Below, in pieces: positions 18,568 to 27,423 of a DNA stretch of 64,000 bases (position 1 is the first letter of the stretch; the number at the start of each line of letters is the position of its first letter). The stretch covers positions 806,001 through 870,000 of the forward strand of contig NZ_JAPPVJ010000001.1 in the NCBI RefSeq assembly GCF_026711005.1, written 5' to 3'. The notes beneath the pieces were generated by a model. That model had not been told where the DNA came from, did no database searches, and saw only the letters and a program-made list of their open reading frames with translations. Source of the DNA: Sphingobacterium sp. UT-1RO-CII-1 (GTDB taxonomy: Bacteria; Bacteroidota; Bacteroidia; Sphingobacteriales; Sphingobacteriaceae). A program made the position numbers and the translations under genes.

Positions 18568-20283
18568 ATGAAGTCAATAATAAATATAATAGGACTAATC
18601 ATCTTGCTCTTTAGTAATGGATTTGCACAAGAGAAACAATTTCAAGTCGACACCTTACAATATCAGGGAACAGATAAAAATGTTATTAACTTAGTGATTT
18701 TAGGTGATGGCTATACTAAAGATGAGCTCGAATACTTCACAGAGGACACTAAAAGATTTACTCATTATTTTTTTAAAACAGAACCTTTTGCGCAGTATGC
18801 TAATCTTTTTAATGTATTCGCTATAAAAACAATATCTGAAGAATCTGGTGCTATACATAACTCTACAGGGGATGATTGTCCGGAAACAGAGTATGAGCAG
18901 ACAGCTCTTTCTCCTCGTTTTAATGAATTTCCGAAACCTATTATTGTACCAAAAACAAATCCAAACACTATTTTTGGTAGTAGTTTTGACCATTATGGTA
19001 TACACAGACTTGTTGTACCTCAACACCAAGAAAAAATTAGAGAAGTATTAAAAAGTCACACCCCCAATTACTCTCAAGTAGTTGTCCTAGTCAACTCGCC
19101 TTACTATGGAGGATCAGGAGGTGAATTTGCAACAGCAACCGTCAATATTGCCAGTAATGATATTGCTATACACGAAATTGGGCACTCCTTCACTAACCTT
19201 GCCGATGAATATTGGGCTGGAAACATGTATGCGGTAGAAGGTCCCAACAGAACGCAAGAAGCTGATCCCGAAAAAGTTTCATGGAAGCATTGGGTTGGCA
19301 CAAACGGTATAGGCGTATATGCCTACGGTGGCAAGGGGTCGAAAGCAAATTGGTTCAGACCACATGAGTTTTGTAAAATGCAATATCTAGTAGCACCTTT
19401 CTGTAGTGTATGCCAAGAAGCAATTGTAGAAACTATTCATAGCAAAACAAACCCCATATTAAACAGCCTGCCTAACACGGACACCCTAACCCTAAATAAA
19501 TTAAATGATAAATTTGTTTTAAAGCTTGCGAAACCAACACCAAACAGTTACAAAATAGAATGGTTTTTAAACGATGAACTTATAGCCCAAAATCTAGACT
19601 CTGTTTATATAAATAAAGGGAGCTATATGGAGGGGATCAATTCATTAAAAGCAGTTGTACGGGACACAACCGACCTAATAAGAAATCCGGAATATTTAAA
19701 GCGCTTGTATGAAAATAACTGGACGATTAATTCACCCAATGAACAGGAACTAACTGCCCCTATATCTACTTGGGGCGACACACTAGAGACATGTTACAAT
19801 GGCTATCAAGCTTTGTCAATTAAAAACCCACAAGCAGGTGTTCAATATACATGGTATGATTCGGCCAACTCTGAAAATACCATCGCCACAACGAACAATT
19901 GGGTAACGCCAAAATTAAAAGCAGATAAAAAGTATTTTGTCGAAGCCGCTTTTGGAAATAAACACTCAAAACGCACGGCAATCCTAGTAAAAGTATTGCC
20001 TGAAATAAAAATGGATTATAAAATTAAAGTTACCAAAACTAAAAATGAGGTTATACTAAAAATCACCGATCCTTTAGATGAACGATATAACTATTTATGG
20101 TTTGATGCGAATGATAAACAAATATTCAATAAGGGTGTAGAACAGTCTAATTACTTAAGAACAGATAATACGAATGGAGAACTGATAATAGGTGCGGATA
20201 TGGAAATCACCAAAGTATATTTACAAAAAGTAAATAAAGAAACAACATGTGTAAGTGAAAAACAAGAAGTAAAGATACACTAA
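18568..20283 (+). CDS. Secreted M64-family (IgA-type) metallopeptidase
   Basis: The 571-residue protein has a signal peptide (IIGLIILLFSNGFAQ) and an N-terminal M64 peptidase domain. The zinc site is H202-E203-I-G-H206 in HEIGHSFTNLADEYW, with GDGYTKDELEYF near residue 48 and a Cys-containing FCKMQYLVAPFCSVCQ segment typical of the family. The rest (about 300-571) looks like two Ig-like or PKD-like modules (for example YNGYQALSIKNPQAGVQYTW), perhaps for surface or substrate binding. The founding member cleaves IgA, but most Bacteroidota homologues have unknown targets. It stands alone, divergent from the second SusC/SusD pair. Confidence 0.88.
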   Translation: MKSIINIIGLIILLFSNGFAQEKQFQVDTLQYQGTDKNVINLVILGDGYTKDELEYFTEDTKRFTHYFFKTEPFAQYANLFNVFAIKTISEESGAIHNSTGDDCPETEYEQTALSPRFNEFPKPIIVPKTNPNTIFGSSFDHYGIHRLVVPQHQEKIREVLKSHTPNYSQVVVLVNSPYYGGSGGEFATATVNIASNDIAIHEIGHSFTNLADEYWAGNMYAVEGPNRTQEADPEKVSWKHWVGTNGIGVYAYGGKGSKANWFRPHEFCKMQYLVAPFCSVCQEAIVETIHSKTNPILNSLPNTDTLTLNKLNDKFVLKLAKPTPNSYKIEWFLNDELIAQNLDSVYINKGSYMEGINSLKAVVRDTTDLIRNPEYLKRLYENNWTINSPNEQELTAPISTWGDTLETCYNGYQALSIKNPQAGVQYTWYDSANSENTIATTNNWVTPKLKADKKYFVEAAFGNKHSKRTAILVKVLPEIKMDYKIKVTKTKNEVILKITDPLDERYNYLWFDANDKQIFNKGVEQSNYLRTDNTNGELIIGADMEITKVYLQKVNKETTCVSEKQEVKIH

Positions 20284-20329
20284 GCTACAATATCTCCCTT
20301 TCAAGGAATATCTTTAAATATAAAATAAT

Positions 20330-20367
20330 AAGGGGCCATTGCAAAATTGCCCCTTTCGTTTTTTTTA
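20330..20367 (+). terminator. Terminator after the M64 peptidase
   Basis: AAGGGGC (20330-20336) pairs with GCCCCTT (20349-20355), followed by TCG and a run of eight T. Confidence 0.85.
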
Positions 20368-20500
20368 AATAGGCAAATAGTAGCTTTTACATACTGTTAA
20401 ATAGTTTATAATAGTACGTATTAAAAAAATATACCCGCTCTAATAATTAAATATAAATATGGTTGAGCTCAAAATTCAATTCAAAAGAAGATCAAATAAA

Positions 20501-20527
20501 AAAAGCAACTCGTTTGAGTTGCTTTTT
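20501..20527 (-). terminator. tRNA-Glu terminator
   Basis: AAAAGCAACTC (20501-20511) pairs with GAGTTGCTTTT (20516-20526) around the loop GTTT. Read on the - strand it directly follows the tRNA 3' end and ends in a T run. Confidence 0.85.
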
Positions 20528-20529
20528 CG

Positions 20530-20601
20530 TAGCCCGTAGGGGAATCGAACCCCTGTTTCAAGAATGAAAATCTTGCGTCCTAACCCCTAGACGAACGGGC
20601 C
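20530..20601 (-). tRNA. tRNA-Glu (UUC)
   Basis: The 72-nt cloverleaf has acceptor arms GGCCCGT/ACGGGCT (a G-U pair at the top), D-arm GTCTAGGGGTTAGGAC, anticodon stem CAAGA/TCTTG with loop TTTTCAT (anticodon TTC) and T-arm AGGGGTTCGATTCCCCT. The discriminator is A and CCA is not encoded. It has its own promoter and terminator and is a single-gene unit. Confidence 0.97.
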
Positions 20602-20619
20602 ATTTTGTTGTTGGTGATG

Positions 20620-20651
20620 CAAATATAAGATCATTTTTCATATCCGCAAAA
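20620..20651 (-). promoter_or_regulatory. Bacteroidota promoter for tRNA-Glu
   Basis: On the - strand, TTTTGC (20646-20651) and TATATTTG (20620-20627) match the Bacteroidota TTG-N19-TAnnTTTG consensus with exactly 19 nt between TTG and TA. Transcription would start about 10 nt before the tRNA. Confidence 0.8.
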
Positions 20652-20814
20652 CATTTTTAAGAAGTATTCAGTAACCACCTGTAGCTGAAAGAATTATTAT
20701 TAAACATAATTTTTAAACAGAAAATAATACAATCTTTTTCCTTACTCAAGGTCCTTAGAGCCTCTATTTAATTCAAGAAAGCGGTGCAACCATTGCTGGT
20801 TCAGCTTAAGGAAT

Positions 20815-20853
20815 AAAAAAAGGTCTGTGTTAAAAAACACAGACCTTTTTTTA
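20815..20853. terminator. Terminator after purD
   Basis: AGGTCTGTGT (20821-20830) pairs with ACACAGACCT (20837-20846), with A before and T after, so it can act on either strand. It lies about 57 nt beyond the purD stop. Confidence 0.8.
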
Positions 20854-20902
20854 TCTTTATAATATTTGAAACTATATATCTTATCTACTATAAAGCTAAC
20901 GC

Positions 20903-22177
20903 CTAGATTAAATCGAAACCAATATCTTTCCTAAAATATTTCCGTTCATAAAAAACACGTCCTGCATCGGCAGTAGCCTGCTGCAAAGCATCAAATAAGT
21001 TATCTTGCAAGCTCGTTATAGCTAGCACCCGCCCTCCAGCAGTCACAACTTTTCCATCTACCAATTTTGTTCCTGCATGAAATACAATAGAGTCCTCCAA
21101 ATTTTCTGTATTCTGTATCTCTTTTCCAGTCTCATAATCTCCAGGATAACCACCTGAAACTAATACAACTGTTACAGCTGTTTTAGGATTAACAGAATAT
21201 GAACGCGTATCTAAATTCCCCTCGGCAACACCTTCCAATAAATCAATTAAATCAGAATCTATGCGGGTTAAAACAGATTCGGTTTCCGGATCACCCATAC
21301 GAACATTATACTCGATAACAAAAGGGTCGCCATCCACATTCATTAGACCAATAAATATAAACCCTTTATAAGGTATACCATCTTTTTTAAGCCCCTCTAC
21401 AGTAGGTTTAATAATACGCTCTTCTACTTTCGCTAAAAAAGTGTCATCAGCAAATGGTACTGGTGAAATAGCTCCCATACCTCCTGTATTAAGCCCTGTA
21501 TCCCCCTCACCGATACGTTTATAGTCTTTTGCAGATGGTAGTACTTTATAGGAAGTACCATCAGTAAGTACAAAAACAGAAAGCTCTATCCCTTTTAAAA
21601 ACTCTTCAATAACAACAACAGAACTGGCATCACCAAACTTAGCATCTGCGATCATCGCTTTAAGCTCTGTCTTTGCATCATCCAGTGTTTCACATATCAA
21701 AACACCTTTACCAGCAGCTAAACCATCTGCTTTCAAAACAATGGGTAATTTCTGAGTTTCGAGATAGGCAATTCCTTCCTCTAAATTTGATTTATCAAAA
21801 GATTTATATGCTGCAGTCGGAATATTATGACGCACCATAAACTCCTTAGAAAAATCTTTAGACCCTTCCAATTGAGCTCCCTCCTGCTGTGGACCAATTA
21901 CAGGAATATGTTTCACCTTATCATCAGCCAAAAAGTAATCATGGATTCCTTTGACTAAAGGCTCTTCAGGACCTACAACAACCATATTGACGTTATTTGC
22001 TTTAGCAAAGTCTGCTATTCCCTGAAAGTCCGTAACCTTCAAGTCAACATTTTTACCATATTGTTCAGTTCCGGCGTTGCCAGGAGCAATAAACAATTGA
22101 TTTAATTTTGAGCTTTGAGCTAATTTATACGCAAATGCAGATTCTCTTCCTCCAGAGCCGATAATTAAGATGTTCAT
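20903..22177 (-). CDS. purD: Phosphoribosylamine--glycine ligase
   Basis: GAR synthetase joins glycine to phosphoribosylamine with ATP, the second step of purine synthesis. The 424-residue protein begins MNILIIGSGGRESAFAYKLA, the family N-terminus. It has the ATP-grasp core (about 100-320) with KADGLAAGKGVLICETLDDA, GGMGAISPV and EYNVRMGDPETE. I start at the ATG at 22177; a longer frame to 22216 adds 13 residues not found in homologues. A TATATTTG promoter element ends only 5 nt before this ATG, so the mRNA may have almost no leader. No other pur gene is nearby. Confidence 0.97.
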   Translation of the reverse strand: MNILIIGSGGRESAFAYKLAQSSKLNQLFIAPGNAGTEQYGKNVDLKVTDFQGIADFAKANNVNMVVVGPEEPLVKGIHDYFLADDKVKHIPVIGPQQEGAQLEGSKDFSKEFMVRHNIPTAAYKSFDKSNLEEGIAYLETQKLPIVLKADGLAAGKGVLICETLDDAKTELKAMIADAKFGDASSVVVIEEFLKGIELSVFVLTDGTSYKVLPSAKDYKRIGEGDTGLNTGGMGAISPVPFADDTFLAKVEERIIKPTVEGLKKDGIPYKGFIFIGLMNVDGDPFVIEYNVRMGDPETESVLTRIDSDLIDLLEGVAEGNLDTRSYSVNPKTAVTVVLVSGGYPGDYETGKEIQNTENLEDSIVFHAGTKLVDGKVVTAGGRVLAITSLQDNLFDALQQATADAGRVFYERKYFRKDIGFDLI

Positions 22178-22182
22178 AGCGA

Positions 22183-22190
22183 CAAATATA
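22183..22190 (-). promoter_or_regulatory. -7 promoter element directly before purD
   Basis: TATATTTG on the - strand fits the Bacteroidota -7 consensus TAnnTTTG. Only TCGCT separates it from the purD ATG, so transcription would start at or next to the start codon. A -33 TTG at the ideal spacing is not visible. Confidence 0.5.
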
Positions 22191-22280
22191 CCTATGTATT
22201 TTAAGATTAAACACATAAAAAGAGCTTATTTTTACATAAGTTTACTTTAATTTAGACAACTAACGACACCTTACTTAGAT

Positions 22281-24908
22281 ATGAGAATTAAATTAATAAT
22301 CTTACTCATCAGCTATAGCCTCACAAGCTATTCGCAAGATATTCAGTCCCTAATCACAAAAGCGAATGAATATAGCGAAAACAACCCTATTGAAAAGCTT
22401 CACTTACATACTGATAGAAAAAGCTATACAGCAGGTGAAACGATATGGTTTAAAATTTATGAGGTCATTGGCTTGGAAAACTTACTTTCCAACGTAAGTA
22501 ATATCGCACATGTAGAGCTGATAGATCCTAAAAATGAAGTTGTAAACTATAATATAGTCCCCGTAATAAACGGTTTAGGTTTTTCTGACATCACACTCAC
22601 AGACACATTAACAGAAGGAACATACCGATTAAGAGCATACACCAATTGGATGCGCAACGACAGTACAGCCTATTTTTTCGAACAAAACGTCCCTATTAGC
22701 AATGGAAGAGGAGACTACATCCTTACAGAAAGCAAATTACAAGATGACAACTATACAATCTCCTTACAAGATCTTTCTGGAAAACCTTTACAAAAAGCAT
22801 CCACAAGCTACCACATAGAAAAAGAGGGTAAGGAAATAAAAAAAGGAAAGTTAAGCACTGATGAAAACGGTAACATAAATATTCCCTTTGCCGAAAAATA
22901 CCATGACGCAAAACTATACGTTACTATTAAAGAAAAAGATAAAAAAACAATATCTAAGGTTTTTAAACTACCTGGAGAAGCACAGAATAGTATACAATTC
23001 TTTCCTGAGGGCGGCAATTTATTAACCAACACCTTTAATAAAATAGCCGTTAAAACATTAAAACCGAATGGACTTGGCATATCTGCAACCGTATATATAT
23101 TAAAAGGAACTGATACAATTGCCCAAATACAGACAAATAGATTGGGTATGGGGTCTTCTTTATTTTCCGTAGAAAAAAATTTCACATACACCGCATTTAC
23201 CAAATTCGAAGACGGCAGTATAGTGGAATCACAATTACCTAAAACAATAGATAGTGGGTATAGTATCCAAGTAAACGGAACAAATCCCAATAGGTTATAT
23301 GCGCAAGTAAATATAAGCGAAGATAAACAAGATGGACAGCCACTATATTTTATACTACACAACATGGGGCGTGTATTTCATGCTACAAAACAAAATGCTA
23401 CAAAAAACGAACTAATATTCTCCGCAGCAAAAGAACAACTACCAAATGGTGTATTAACTGTCACAATCCTTGATGGAAATCTAACCCCTATTATAGAGCG
23501 TCCTTTCTTCATGTTTAATGAAAAAAATAACATGCCTTTAAAAGTTTCAATGTTACACAACAGCATGGGGACACGCACGCAGCAAGAAATAAATATACGA
23601 TCAGGAAACCCACAAGATAGCTTACAAAACGCAACTTTATCCGCAAGCATTGTTAACCGCTCCAAAACACAAGAACCACAAAAAAATGAATACAACATCT
23701 TGACGCAACTATTATTGAGCAATGACTTGCATGGTTTTATAGAAGAACCAACATTCTATTTTGATAAAGAAATAAAACAGTTAGAACTGGATGATCTCAT
23801 GTTAAGCCAGGGGTGGAGAAAAATAACTTTCGATTCTATTCCTAAAATACATGAACCTACATTTACAGCAGAAAAAGGACTTTCAATTAAAGGCCAAGCT
23901 CGAAAACTAGGAAGAAAAGCTGCGTTTCCTAACGCAAAGATGACCTTAATATCGACAAATGATTTCATGAATTATATAGATACGATTGCCAATCAAGAAG
24001 GTCAATTTGATTTCGGTCCACTTATTTATCCCGATACAGTGAAGTTTCTCATCACTGCAAAAGACCATAAAGGAAAAAACAATATTGACATCTTATTCAC
24101 AGACTACGAGAAGCCGCTCATAAAGAAAAACAGAAACAGTAGTGCTGAATTGAACAACATAAACACACAGTTAAAAAAAGAAATAGATGCTGGAAAAGAC
24201 TATTTTTCACACTTAGAAAGTCAAGGTCTTATGGAAAAAGCGGTGATGATAGAAGAAATAACTGTAAGTCGAAGAGTTATAAAAAAGGCTTCAGAACACT
24301 CTTCCAATCTAAACGGTTCGGGCAATGCAGACCAGATAATCAATGCCGAGGATTTGGCAACATGTACTTCCTTAGACGCTTGTTTAAATGGACGACTAAT
24401 GGGAGTAATGTTCCAAAACGGCAAACCACACAGTACAAGAGGAGGAGGTGAAATGCAAGTTATTCTCGACGGGATGTATATTGAAGGCGATCAACTATCA
24501 ATGATCTCCCCCATGGATGTAGAGAGTATAGAGGTTTTGAGAAACGTAAATTATACCGCTATATATGGTAGTTATGGTGGAAATGGGGTTATTGTTATTA
24601 CGACAAAAAGAGGAACAACACGCAACCTCAATTATACGCCCAAAGGCATCCTGACCATACAACCAAGAGGTATCCATATTAATAGAGAGTTTTACAAGCC
24701 GGAGTATGAAACCCAACAAAAACACAATTTCGAAAAAGATTTACGAACAACTATACATTGGGAACCTAATATTGTAACAGACAATGAAGGGCGTGCTAGT
24801 TTTAGCTTCTACACAGCTGATGAGCCCGGCCAATATAGTGTCGTTATTGAAGGCATAGATCTAGAAGGTAGGATCGGTAGGAAAGTTGTAGAGTTTGAAG
24901 TCAAATAA
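22281..24908 (+). CDS. MG2-like / TonB-plug hybrid surface protein
   Basis: This 875-residue exported protein has a signal peptide (LIILLISYSLTSYSQ). Near the N-terminus it shows IEKLHLHTDRKSYTAGETIWFK and GTYRLRAYTNWM, which mark the macroglobulin-like MG2 domain of large extracellular proteins. A carboxypeptidase-regulatory-like fold follows (about 540-600). Next comes a TonB-receptor plug-like domain (about 690-780, MQVILDGMYIEG and VESIEVLRNVNYTAIYGSYGGNGVIVITTKRG). It ends with a beta domain (TDNEGRASFSFYTADEPGQYSVVIEG). There is no barrel. Such proteins are common in Bacteroidota and uncharacterised; a role in envelope export or surface scaffolding is a guess. It is separated from purD by a divergent promoter region. 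Confidence 0.75.
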   Translation: MRIKLIILLISYSLTSYSQDIQSLITKANEYSENNPIEKLHLHTDRKSYTAGETIWFKIYEVIGLENLLSNVSNIAHVELIDPKNEVVNYNIVPVINGLGFSDITLTDTLTEGTYRLRAYTNWMRNDSTAYFFEQNVPISNGRGDYILTESKLQDDNYTISLQDLSGKPLQKASTSYHIEKEGKEIKKGKLSTDENGNINIPFAEKYHDAKLYVTIKEKDKKTISKVFKLPGEAQNSIQFFPEGGNLLTNTFNKIAVKTLKPNGLGISATVYILKGTDTIAQIQTNRLGMGSSLFSVEKNFTYTAFTKFEDGSIVESQLPKTIDSGYSIQVNGTNPNRLYAQVNISEDKQDGQPLYFILHNMGRVFHATKQNATKNELIFSAAKEQLPNGVLTVTILDGNLTPIIERPFFMFNEKNNMPLKVSMLHNSMGTRTQQEINIRSGNPQDSLQNATLSASIVNRSKTQEPQKNEYNILTQLLLSNDLHGFIEEPTFYFDKEIKQLELDDLMLSQGWRKITFDSIPKIHEPTFTAEKGLSIKGQARKLGRKAAFPNAKMTLISTNDFMNYIDTIANQEGQFDFGPLIYPDTVKFLITAKDHKGKNNIDILFTDYEKPLIKKNRNSSAELNNINTQLKKEIDAGKDYFSHLESQGLMEKAVMIEEITVSRRVIKKASEHSSNLNGSGNADQIINAEDLATCTSLDACLNGRLMGVMFQNGKPHSTRGGGEMQVILDGMYIEGDQLSMISPMDVESIEVLRNVNYTAIYGSYGGNGVIVITTKRGTTRNLNYTPKGILTIQPRGIHINREFYKPEYETQQKHNFEKDLRTTIHWEPNIVTDNEGRASFSFYTADEPGQYSVVIEGIDLEGRIGRKVVEFEVK

Positions 24909-24968
24909 TAAAGATTGTATACGATGATTATTTTCTGTAATTTTCGATAGCGACTTAAAACATTGATT

Positions 24969-25739
24969 ATGGCAGAATTTATTAAGACGAAGATAACAGA
25001 CCATATTGCTTATATAGGTTTAGATAGAGGTCGGTCAAATGCTATGCACCTAGAAATGATACAAGAACTATCAAAAGAGATTAAGACAGCAGAAGCAGAC
25101 CCTGCAATAGAAGCAATTATACTCCACGGCAAGGAAGGTTTTTTTTCATCAGGTTTAGATTTGATCACGCTCTACGACTATGATGAAAACACTATTCGGA
25201 CTTTTTGGGAGCAATTTTTTGACCTTACCTATACACTAGCATCGTTTACTAAACCCTCTGTAGCATCTATAACAGGACATAGTCCCGCAGGAGGCTGTGT
25301 CTTAGCCATATGCTGCGACTATAGAGTTATGGTAGAGGGTGATTATATAATCGGTCTGAACGAAGTCCCGGTAGGACTTATAGTCCCATCAAGTATATTT
25401 GAACTGTACAGCTTCTGGATAGGTAAGGCTCAAGCCTACCGCTTCCTGCTAGCGGGCACTTTGCACAAGCCAACCGAAGCACTAAATATCGGATTAATTG
25501 ACGAAACAGCTCCATTCGACCGCATCAATACAGTAGCTGCACGTAAAGCCAAATCAGTAATGCAATATGACAAAAACTCTTGGAGTAGCACAAAAGCAAA
25601 TATTCGTAAAAACTTGCTTGAAACTATTAAATTAAATAAAACAGAATCTGTCAACCAATTGTTAGAACAATGGTGGAAGCCCTCGACAAGAAGTATATTA
25701 AAAACAATTATCGAAAACCTCACCCAAAAGAAAGCATAA
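24969..25739 (+). CDS. Delta3,Delta2-enoyl-CoA isomerase-type crotonase
   Basis: This 256-residue member of the enoyl-CoA hydratase/isomerase superfamily has the CoA/oxyanion motif FFSSGLDL and GHSPAGGCVLAICCDYRVM. It then has IGLNEVPVG, in which the Glu matches the catalytic Glu of mitochondrial-type enoyl-CoA isomerase (ECI1/DCI), rather than the two-Glu pattern of hydratases. It would convert 3-enoyl-CoA to trans-2-enoyl-CoA for beta-oxidation. The ATG at 24969 is preferred to an in-frame TTG two codons earlier. The next gene follows after 1 bp and encodes a 2,4-dienoyl-CoA reductase-like enzyme, so the pair handles double bonds of unsaturated fatty acids. Confidence 0.85.
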   Translation: MAEFIKTKITDHIAYIGLDRGRSNAMHLEMIQELSKEIKTAEADPAIEAIILHGKEGFFSSGLDLITLYDYDENTIRTFWEQFFDLTYTLASFTKPSVASITGHSPAGGCVLAICCDYRVMVEGDYIIGLNEVPVGLIVPSSIFELYSFWIGKAQAYRFLLAGTLHKPTEALNIGLIDETAPFDRINTVAARKAKSVMQYDKNSWSSTKANIRKNLLETIKLNKTESVNQLLEQWWKPSTRSILKTIIENLTQKKA

Positions 25740-25740
25740 C

Positions 25741-26610
25741 ATGGAAAAAGGAGCTTTAAGACCAGATGCCTTTCGTGGCAAAACAATAGTAGTTACTGGT
25801 GGAGGGACCGGGCTGGGAAAAGCGATGTCACATTACTTCTCCACACTGGGGGCTAACTTAATTATTTCCAGCAGGAAAATAGAAGTATTGCAAGCTACAG
25901 CAAAAGAACTATCACAGTTAACGGGTAACCCCGTTCTACCTATTGCATGTGACGTTAGAGACCCCGTAGCTATTGAACAATTGATCAAAGAAGGTGAGGC
26001 AAGATTCGGGCAAATAGATGTTTTAGTAAATAATGCAGCAGGTAACTTTATATCCCCCACAGAACGTCTATCTGCAAATGCATTCTCTACAATAATTGAC
26101 ATTGTATTAAAAGGAACAGTCAACTGTACCCTAGCTTTCGGCAAAAATTGGATTGCCCGTAAACAGCCCGCAGTTATACTCAACATTGTGACTACTTACG
26201 CAACCACCGGCTCTGGCTATGTTGTTCCCTCAGCAGTATCAAAAGCAGGTGTATTAGCGATGACAAGATCTTTAGCAGTAGAATGGGGCAAATATAGTAT
26301 ACGTCAAAATGCAATTGCGCCAGGCCCTTTCCCAACAAAAGGAGCCTGGGAACGGCTTTTACCAGGGGAACTTGCTGAAGAATTTGATTTTAAAAAACGA
26401 GTTCCCTTAAAAAGAGTCGGCGAGCACCACGAATTAGCTAATCTAGCTGCATTTTTAATATCAGATTTTGCCGGTTTCATTAATGGAGAAGTCGTTACAA
26501 TTGATGGCGGCGAATGGCTACAGGGAGCAGGTGAATTTAACAACTTAGATGTATTACCCGCAGAGATGTGGGACAGTATAGAAAACACGATTAGAAAAAG
26601 TAATAAATGA
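25741..26610 (+). CDS. 2,4-dienoyl-CoA reductase, SDR type
   Basis: The 289-residue short-chain dehydrogenase has the NADP-binding TGGGTGLGKAM motif (about 19-29) and NNAAG. TTYATTGSGYVVPSAVSKAG has the catalytic Tyr and Lys 15 residues apart, as in mitochondrial DECR1 rather than the usual YxxxK. AVEWGKYSIRQNAIAPGP also matches DECR1. It would reduce 2,4-dienoyl-CoA to 3-enoyl-CoA, the substrate of the upstream isomerase. The gene starts 1 bp after the isomerase stop, and its own stop overlaps the start of a lipoprotein gene, so the three are one operon. Confidence 0.88.
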   Translation: MEKGALRPDAFRGKTIVVTGGGTGLGKAMSHYFSTLGANLIISSRKIEVLQATAKELSQLTGNPVLPIACDVRDPVAIEQLIKEGEARFGQIDVLVNNAAGNFISPTERLSANAFSTIIDIVLKGTVNCTLAFGKNWIARKQPAVILNIVTTYATTGSGYVVPSAVSKAGVLAMTRSLAVEWGKYSIRQNAIAPGPFPTKGAWERLLPGELAEEFDFKKRVPLKRVGEHHELANLAAFLISDFAGFINGEVVTIDGGEWLQGAGEFNNLDVLPAEMWDSIENTIRKSNK

Positions 26611-27236
26611 TAAAACATATACAGTTCAGCCTATTCATATTATTGGCTACTCTAGCATCTTGCACCTCGGGAAATAAGACTAATACAGAAAAGAAAGATT
26701 CTGTAAGCATACCTGTAGAAACAACACTAATAGATATAGCCCCTAACAACGTTATTGAAAGCTTTGTACAAGCCTATATAGAAAAAGACAATAAGCGGGT
26801 AAACGAATTGATACACCCTGAACTAGGTCTCTATGTGATATATAGGCCCGGCGCAGCGGATACCTATGAAAAAGTAGATAGCTTAAACTTTTCTACTCCG
26901 TTTCCACCCCACTTCCCCTATACAACATTTGAAAATACGTATCAACTAGCCTTTGAGAAACTCCCAGAATATGACTGTGGGTATGATCGTTGGGACAAAT
27001 TAGGATTTTTCTGTGATACAACTCGGCAGGCAGATCAACTAAGTCAGATTGCAAACTTTCAATATGAATTCGAAGAAATCAACCTAACTGAATTAGAGAA
27101 AATAGAACAGTTTGAGGAAGAAACATATAGGGTAATTTTAACAAAAAACGAAAACCTCATCTTTCATATCAAAAAATACAAAGGGAACTGGTATGTTGTG
27201 GTACTTGATCGAGCATATGGTTGGTGCGATGCTTAA
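26607..27236 (+). CDS. Lipoprotein of unknown function
   Basis: The 209-residue protein starts inside the stop of the reductase gene (ATGA). It has a lipoprotein signal with Cys19 in ATLASCTSGNK, a K/E/T linker and a compact domain (about 45-205). NNVIESFVQAYIEKDNKRVNELIHPELGLYVIYRPG near the N-terminal end of that domain recalls NTF2-like or DUF4440-like folds, and GNWYVVVLDRAYGWC is near the end. I do not recognise a named family. Coupling to fatty-acid genes may only reflect operon packing. Confidence 0.75.
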   Translation: MIKHIQFSLFILLATLASCTSGNKTNTEKKDSVSIPVETTLIDIAPNNVIESFVQAYIEKDNKRVNELIHPELGLYVIYRPGAADTYEKVDSLNFSTPFPPHFPYTTFENTYQLAFEKLPEYDCGYDRWDKLGFFCDTTRQADQLSQIANFQYEFEEINLTELEKIEQFEEETYRVILTKNENLIFHIKKYKGNWYVVVLDRAYGWCDA

Positions 27237-27423
27237 TCTCAACAACTACTCCTGCAATCAAATTTAATTATCCTTTTTCATTATTTTTGTGATGATAAAA
27301 GGAGTAACTAAAAAAATAATCAAAAGTTATTCCCAATCACTTTTATGATTTAAGCTTAATAAGTAAGCTACTAAAACACTATAATAAAAAGAGCTCTTGG
27401 GCTGAAATAGTATAAATACATAT

